Source of the DNA: a virus | DNA length: 24,193 nt | Direction: 5' to 3' (one strand) | IMG/VR virus record: IMGVR_UViG_3300005747_000220 | Location: 1 to 24,193 of that record | Part shown: one piece after another, positions 21,429 through 24,193 of the stretch | Numbering within the stretch: the first letter of the stretch is position 1 | Layout: each line of letters opens with the position of its first letter | Notes under the pieces: model-generated | Told to the model about the DNA's origin: nothing | Databases searched by the model: none | Seen by the model: the letters and a program-made list of their open reading frames with translations, nothing else | Position numbers and translations under genes: made by a program

Positions 21429-21984
21429 TAATTACCTTTAACTGCATCCATCATAGCTTGCAACTCGTCTGTAGTATGTTCTGTTTGTGTATGTCCTTCA
21501 CTATTATCATTTACTTTTTTATTTAAGTAATTTTCATATTGCAAAGACAATATAGCACATTTTACATCAATTGAATTGCCCAGCTCCAAAACTTGACTTG
21601 GTAACGTTGCATATCTTTTTGCTACCATGTCAAGCGTTATCCAAGCATTTATTTCTCCGCTGGGATTTCTGAAGTCTGGGCTATCATGTTTCCCAATTTT
21701 GTTATACTTTCTTCAATAACTGCCATCATAATATCTGGTGGCAATTGTTTGCTTCCTGTTAATAATAAATTACCTTTTTTATCTCTTACTAATTTTCTAG
21801 TTACAATTGCAGCTTCAACTATTCCAGCTTCGCCTGACATTTTTGACAATGCCATATATGTTTCCATATCTTGTCTGTCGTGAATATAGAATACGATATC
21901 TTCACCGTGTTTTTCTACAATTTCAGGTTTGGTAATTTTAAGTTCAACAAGCTGCGGTTCGCTTATTAATTGTTCTAAGTTCAT
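21428..21984 (-). CDS. Tail assembly chaperone GT fusion, made by -1 frameshift (185 aa predicted)
   Basis: Ribosomes reading the 111-aa chaperone gene can slip back one base at GGGAAAC (21694-21688) and continue in the -1 frame, which is open from about 21712 to the stop at 21428. The joined product has about 99 codons of G plus 86 of T. The post-shift sequence INAWITLDMVAKRYATLPSQ (about residues 116-135 of the product) is a well-formed helical T-domain and begins upstream of the only ATG (21628), which supports a frameshift rather than an internal start. This parallels lambda gpG/gpGT, where the ratio of the two proteins controls tube assembly around the tape measure, whose gene lies just downstream. 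Confidence 0.8.
21649..21984 (-). CDS. Tail assembly chaperone G (111 aa)
   Basis: This is the product of normal termination. It begins MNLEQLISEPQLVELKITKP, with a beta-rich middle (EDIVFYIHDRQDME), the helix SKMSGEAGIVEAAIVTRKLVRD and a C-terminal helix MAVIEESITKLGNMIAQTS. Position between the major tail protein and tape measure and the internal slippery site identify it. It starts with an AGGAGATTAAGAGAATG site that overlaps the stop of the preceding 58-aa gene. In lambda the G form is far more abundant than GT; the same is expected here. Confidence 0.82.
   Translation of the reverse strand: MNLEQLISEPQLVELKITKPEIVEKHGEDIVFYIHDRQDMETYMALSKMSGEAGIVEAAIVTRKLVRDKKGNLLLTGSKQLPPDIMMAVIEESITKLGNMIAQTSEIPAEK
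21688..21694 (-). promoter_or_regulatory. Programmed -1 frameshift site GGGAAAC
   Basis: In frame the codons read TTG GGA AAC, giving a heptamer G GGA AAC of the X XXY YYZ type; after slipping it is read GGG AAA. It lies 12 codons before the end of the G frame, the usual distance. The lambda site is GGGAAAG. A downstream stimulating stem-loop or pseudoknot was not identified. Confidence 0.8.
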
Positions 21985-21988
21985 TCTC

Positions 21989-22165
21989 TTAATCTCCTGT
22001 TCTGTTAATCATTTTATTAGCAAGTACAACCAAGAAGTTTAATCTTGATGTTGCCTTGGTAATATCTCTTTTAGCACAAGCAATTTCGTTGCTTGCTTTT
22101 GCTGTTTCTGCAACTATACTTTGCAGAAGTTCTGTATCTGTCTTGTTTTCTATTAAATCTTTCAT
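21989..22165 (-). CDS. 58-aa helical micro-protein between major tail protein and chaperone
   Basis: The ATG at 22165 has an AGGA site (TGTAGGATTAATAGATG) and the stop lies 4 nt before the start of chaperone G, whose ribosome site is inside this gene's 3' end. The protein MKDLIENKTDTELLQSIVAE and onward (ending LVVLANKMINRTGD) is a predicted continuous helix, mildly basic at its C-terminal half, with one hydrophobic run NFLVVLANKM. No family is recognised. Its place between tube and chaperone genes suggests a tail-assembly accessory. Confidence 0.7.
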   Translation of the reverse strand: MKDLIENKTDTELLQSIVAETAKASNEIACAKRDITKATSRLNFLVVLANKMINRTGD

Positions 22166-22195
22166 CTATTAATCCTACATTGTATTTAGCTACAT

Positions 22196-22222
22196 AAGAA
22201 AATAGGGGGTATAAAACCCCCC
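22196..22222 (-). terminator. Terminator-like hairpin after the major tail protein gene
   Basis: On the minus strand GGGGG pairs with CCCCC across a 7-nt TTTTATA loop and is followed by TATTTTCTT. A second stem (TCACACT/AGCGTGA with a CTAG loop) lies just upstream at 22253-22236, straight after the stop of the tail-tube gene. Placement behind a highly expressed virion gene is usual. It likely lowers downstream transcription rather than blocking it fully, since the tape measure and fibre genes follow without an obvious promoter. Confidence 0.75.
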
Positions 22223-22253
22223 ATTCCGTGTACCCTCACGCTCTAGAGTGTGA

Positions 22254-22733
22254 TTAAGATACTGTGTAATCACCGTCTACTGTAATAGTAATTGGTGATA
22301 CCCAAACTGGGCTGTCTGCACTTACAGTTGGAGCCAATCCTGTGATGTAGCCCTCTCCTGATATAGTTTTACCTTCGCTGCCATCTGATGTGTCACCAAA
22401 GTATAGTTCAAAGTCAAGTAAATCTTTTGCTTTTGATAGTTCAAAGATTCCCTTGAAGTCTGCTTCGCCTGCGACTGCGGTTGAGTCGCCAAAGAATACA
22501 GTTTGGTCAAGTACGATGTTCATTGTCAGTGAGTTGGTAGCAGTAGTTGCAATTTGCAATTTACTAGCTTGGTCCAACTGTGTCCAAGTAAACACGTCAT
22601 TGGCTGCGTTAACTGTAACGTCCTGGAGTGCAGGTACTGTTAGTTCTGGGGTAGCTGCTGAGTTTGCTGCGACACTAATTTTTAGTGAAGATTGCTTTGC
22701 TGCCACACCCGGTGCTGGATATATATAAGCCAT
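22254..22733 (-). CDS. Major tail (tube) protein
   Basis: The 159-aa protein has the size and all-beta look of a siphovirus tube protein: AYIYPAPGVAAKQSSLKISV, TVNAANDVFTWTQLDQASK, NSLTMNIVLDQTVFFGDS, and the closing strand VSPITITVDGDYTVS. It is followed by a terminator hairpin and lies between tail terminator and chaperone genes, in the order capsid, connector, terminator, tube, chaperones, tape measure that is standard for siphophages. The start ATG at 22733 has a GGAAACC site. Confidence 0.85.
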   Translation of the reverse strand: MAYIYPAPGVAAKQSSLKISVAANSAATPELTVPALQDVTVNAANDVFTWTQLDQASKLQIATTATNSLTMNIVLDQTVFFGDSTAVAGEADFKGIFELSKAKDLLDFELYFGDTSDGSEGKTISGEGYITGLAPTVSADSPVWVSPITITVDGDYTVS

Positions 22734-22749
22734 AATGGTTTCCTTTTTG

Positions 22750-23142
22750 TTAGTTAATCCTAGTTAAATTATATTCCACGTTTACAACCAGTAAATCGTC
22801 CTCATAGTCTGTAGAAACCGTGCTTTCTCTAGTGTGAGTACCGTCCAACTCTATTGAGTCTTCAATACCACGCAAACTTTGGACAATTGAGTCTAGTTGC
22901 ACCAGTGGATTTTTTGCGTCAACAGCAAGATAGACACTGACTGTTGTTGTTGTGTTGTTGATATTAAGTCCGTTAAGAGCTTGTACAATAGGAACACTTG
23001 CAAATTGTGTGCGGTCCACATAAATCGTCTTAGGATTCTTTATGTGTTGTGCAACACCTGACTCTTCAAAAGGCAATTCACTGCTCAACGATACTCCGTT
23101 GAGTGCTAGTGCCTTAATTTTGTCAATTACTTGTGTTCTCAT
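22750..23142 (-). CDS. Tail terminator / tail completion protein (gpU-like)
   Basis: The 130-aa protein has an alpha/beta pattern of tail terminators: an N-terminal helix (RTQVIDKIKALALNGVSL), VPIVQALNGLNINNTTTTVSVYLAVD strands, then a LVQLDSIVQSLRGIEDSIE helix and the final YEDDLLVVNVEYNLTRIN strand, as in the gpU-type family. Start and the upstream stop overlap by 4 nt (ATGA). Role is to cap the tail tube and allow joining to the head connector. Identification by pattern and position. Confidence 0.72.
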   Translation of the reverse strand: MRTQVIDKIKALALNGVSLSSELPFEESGVAQHIKNPKTIYVDRTQFASVPIVQALNGLNINNTTTTVSVYLAVDAKNPLVQLDSIVQSLRGIEDSIELDGTHTRESTVSTDYEDDLLVVNVEYNLTRIN

Positions 23143-23648
23143 CTAACTCTTCTCAGATTAAAATATCCTGGGTCTTTTTCATCAGAATCAACTGTGTCAT
23201 CATCATCAAAATCATACCAGTCACCCGCTGTAATAAGTTCACCAAATAGGCTTTCAGCACGATTCTGATAATAGCCCATCTTTGCTCTGTCTGAGTCTGT
23301 TTCGTCTCCAAAGTCTGCAACTTGGGGAAGAATATAGTCAGCCATTGCAGTGTAAACGCAAAGTTCTGTAAAATCACTTTTACGTGCTTTTATTTTGTCT
23401 GCGTCCACACTTGGTATGTCAGCAACTGAATTATAACTTATTGTATTGTCACGTTTCATATAATAGTGTCTCCACCAATCTGTCGTGCTAATACGGTTTA
23501 TTATACGGTCAGTTGCCCTTATTAAAGCATCTTCAACAACTTCGTCAGTTAAGCCTTCATTACTGTCAAATAGACGCTGATCTCTTTGCAGAACATCATT
23601 AAACTCTGCGAAAGAAACTGTAGCGTTGTCTTCAATAATAAAAGCCAT
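23139..23648 (-). CDS. Head-tail connector (gp6-like adaptor)
   Basis: The 169-aa acidic, helical protein follows the capsid gene. It begins MAFIIEDNATVSFAEFNDVL and has a LTDEVVEDALIRATDRIINRIS helix, a DFTELCVYTAMADYILPQV helix and a DRAKMGYYQNRAESLFGELI helix. That is the four-helix arrangement of HK97 gp6-type adaptors that sit under the portal. The C-terminal tail is highly acidic (YDFDDDDTVDSDEKD). It has a good AAGGATAG site and a 10-nt gap to the capsid stop. Confidence 0.75.
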   Translation of the reverse strand: MAFIIEDNATVSFAEFNDVLQRDQRLFDSNEGLTDEVVEDALIRATDRIINRISTTDWWRHYYMKRDNTISYNSVADIPSVDADKIKARKSDFTELCVYTAMADYILPQVADFGDETDSDRAKMGYYQNRAESLFGELITAGDWYDFDDDDTVDSDEKDPGYFNLRRVR

Positions 23649-23658
23649 ATAACTATCC

Positions 23659-24193
23659 TTATGCTACATTAATTAACTGAATGCCACGTGCTGCATCAAC
23701 AACACCAACACCAGCATGAATGCTTGCAACAACATCGTTACCTACGGCTGCTGCTCTACGCTGTACTTCAATGTCTGCATTCTTTTGCATTGCAATTCTG
23801 CAAGAATCAACACCAAAGATAAAGCCACTGTGTGCAGCTGGAACTAGTGCAGATTGGAACATTTGTACGCCAGCATATGTGCCAACATAACCGTTGCGTA
23901 GTGCTTCAGTTTGGAAGTCGCCGCCGCTAAAGTTACCGTTAGCAAACAGGTTCTTCATAAGGTTTGAAGCTTCTGAAGTTGATAGGATACCAAAAAGTTG
24001 ACCCATTTCGCCAGCGCCACGGATTTGTGCTACTGCGTCAAAGATTGAATCACCTGTCATTGGTACAGAGTCTGTAGTAGACGCTGTTAAGTTAGTTGCC
24101 ATAGCTGTTAACACTGCTGTGTCAAATGCTTTTGCAACTGCGTTACCAAGTACACGACCCAATTCGTTTGGATCAATACCACCTAAGTCACGT
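23659..24193 (-). CDS. Major capsid protein, C-terminal part (cut by window edge)
   Basis: The frame is open to the right edge (178 codons plus the last base of another); any start inside the fragment (for instance the TTG at 24162) is artificial. It reads RDLGGIDPNELGRVLGNAVAKAF, then MTGDSIFDAVAQIRG, GILSTSEASNLMKNLFANGN, TYAGVQMFQSALVPAAHSGF and GVVDAARGIQLINVA. The pattern of a mid-domain helix, GILSTSEA-type strand and C-terminal FGVDSCRIAMQ...DVVASIHAGVGV matches HK97-type capsid proteins of marine phages. It is followed by the connector gene. The start of a capsid gene is at the left edge (193-1), but joining directly gives a frame error, so at least one base (modulo 3), and from family length probably a few tens of codons, are missing between. 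Confidence 0.88.
   Translation of the reverse strand, partial: RDLGGIDPNELGRVLGNAVAKAFDTAVLTAMATNLTASTTDSVPMTGDSIFDAVAQIRGAGEMGQLFGILSTSEASNLMKNLFANGNFSGGDFQTEALRNGYVGTYAGVQMFQSALVPAAHSGFIFGVDSCRIAMQKNADIEVQRRAAAVGNDVVASIHAGVGVVDAARGIQLINVA

Noticed and set aside
21428-21628. Independent 66-aa gene starting at the ATG 21628
   Set aside because: Weak ribosome site and the same frame is open and protein-like upstream to the slippery GGGAAAC; it is better read as the C-terminal part of the GT frameshift product.
23659-24162. Capsid gene start at the TTG 24162
   Set aside because: The frame continues open to the window edge and the upstream residues (RDLGGIDPNEL) fit the capsid family, so this is an internal codon.

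Overview
The window is the packaging and virion half of a tailed, long-tailed (siphovirus-type) bacteriophage, and possibly almost its entire genome. Every credible gene lies on the minus strand, mostly with 4-30 nt overlaps or gaps of only a few bases. The DNA is AT-rich by eye. Several proteins (fibre proteins with YIEEGYI-type and KETR repeats, a GNCxGHRAG mini-protein, the terminase-side GIY-YIG protein) look to me like families I associate with uncultured marine phages. An outer-membrane-type lipoprotein suggests a Gram-negative host. The host itself cannot be identified.

Reading in the direction of transcription (high to low coordinate), the right-hand unit is: C-terminal part of the major capsid protein (24193-23659), head-tail connector, tail terminator, major tail protein, a terminator-like hairpin, a 58-aa micro-gene, tail chaperone G and its -1 frameshift product GT, a gp10-like protein, tape measure (809 aa), two small tail-tip proteins, a tail-tip (J-like) protein split into two genes by an inserted 796-aa beta-propeller adhesin, four fibre/appendage genes (131, 194, 241 and 903 aa), a 112-aa protein, a holin-like coiled-coil membrane protein and a Zn-ribbon protein. 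A possible small RNA and a rho-independent terminator end it (about 7079-6930).

A perfect TTGACA-N17-TATAAT promoter (6932-6904) immediately follows that terminator and starts the left-hand unit: a 60-aa basic protein, about 500 nt of non-coding, hairpin-rich DNA (6180-6679, best guess cos/pac site or structured RNA), small terminase, two hypothetical genes, a GIY-YIG nuclease, a lipoprotein, an HNH-like protein, a coiled-coil micro-protein, large terminase, portal, two tiny basic proteins, scaffold and the N-terminus of a major capsid protein (193-1).

The left edge holds the start and the right edge the end of a capsid gene, exactly where each is expected in a circular gene order. The simplest reading is one MCP gene split by the contig ends of a circular or circularly permuted genome of a little over 24 kb. 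A direct join is out of frame, so some bases are missing. If so, this phage has no recognisable polymerase, helicase, primase, integrase, repressor or endolysin, which would make it either extremely host-dependent or a satellite-like element. The best-supported individual novelties are the GGGAAAC frameshift site, the split tail-tip gene with a nested propeller insertion, the repeated ATAAATAACTGTA element in front of several genes (at some it abuts the start codon, suggesting leaderless mRNAs), and the structured non-coding region before the small terminase gene.
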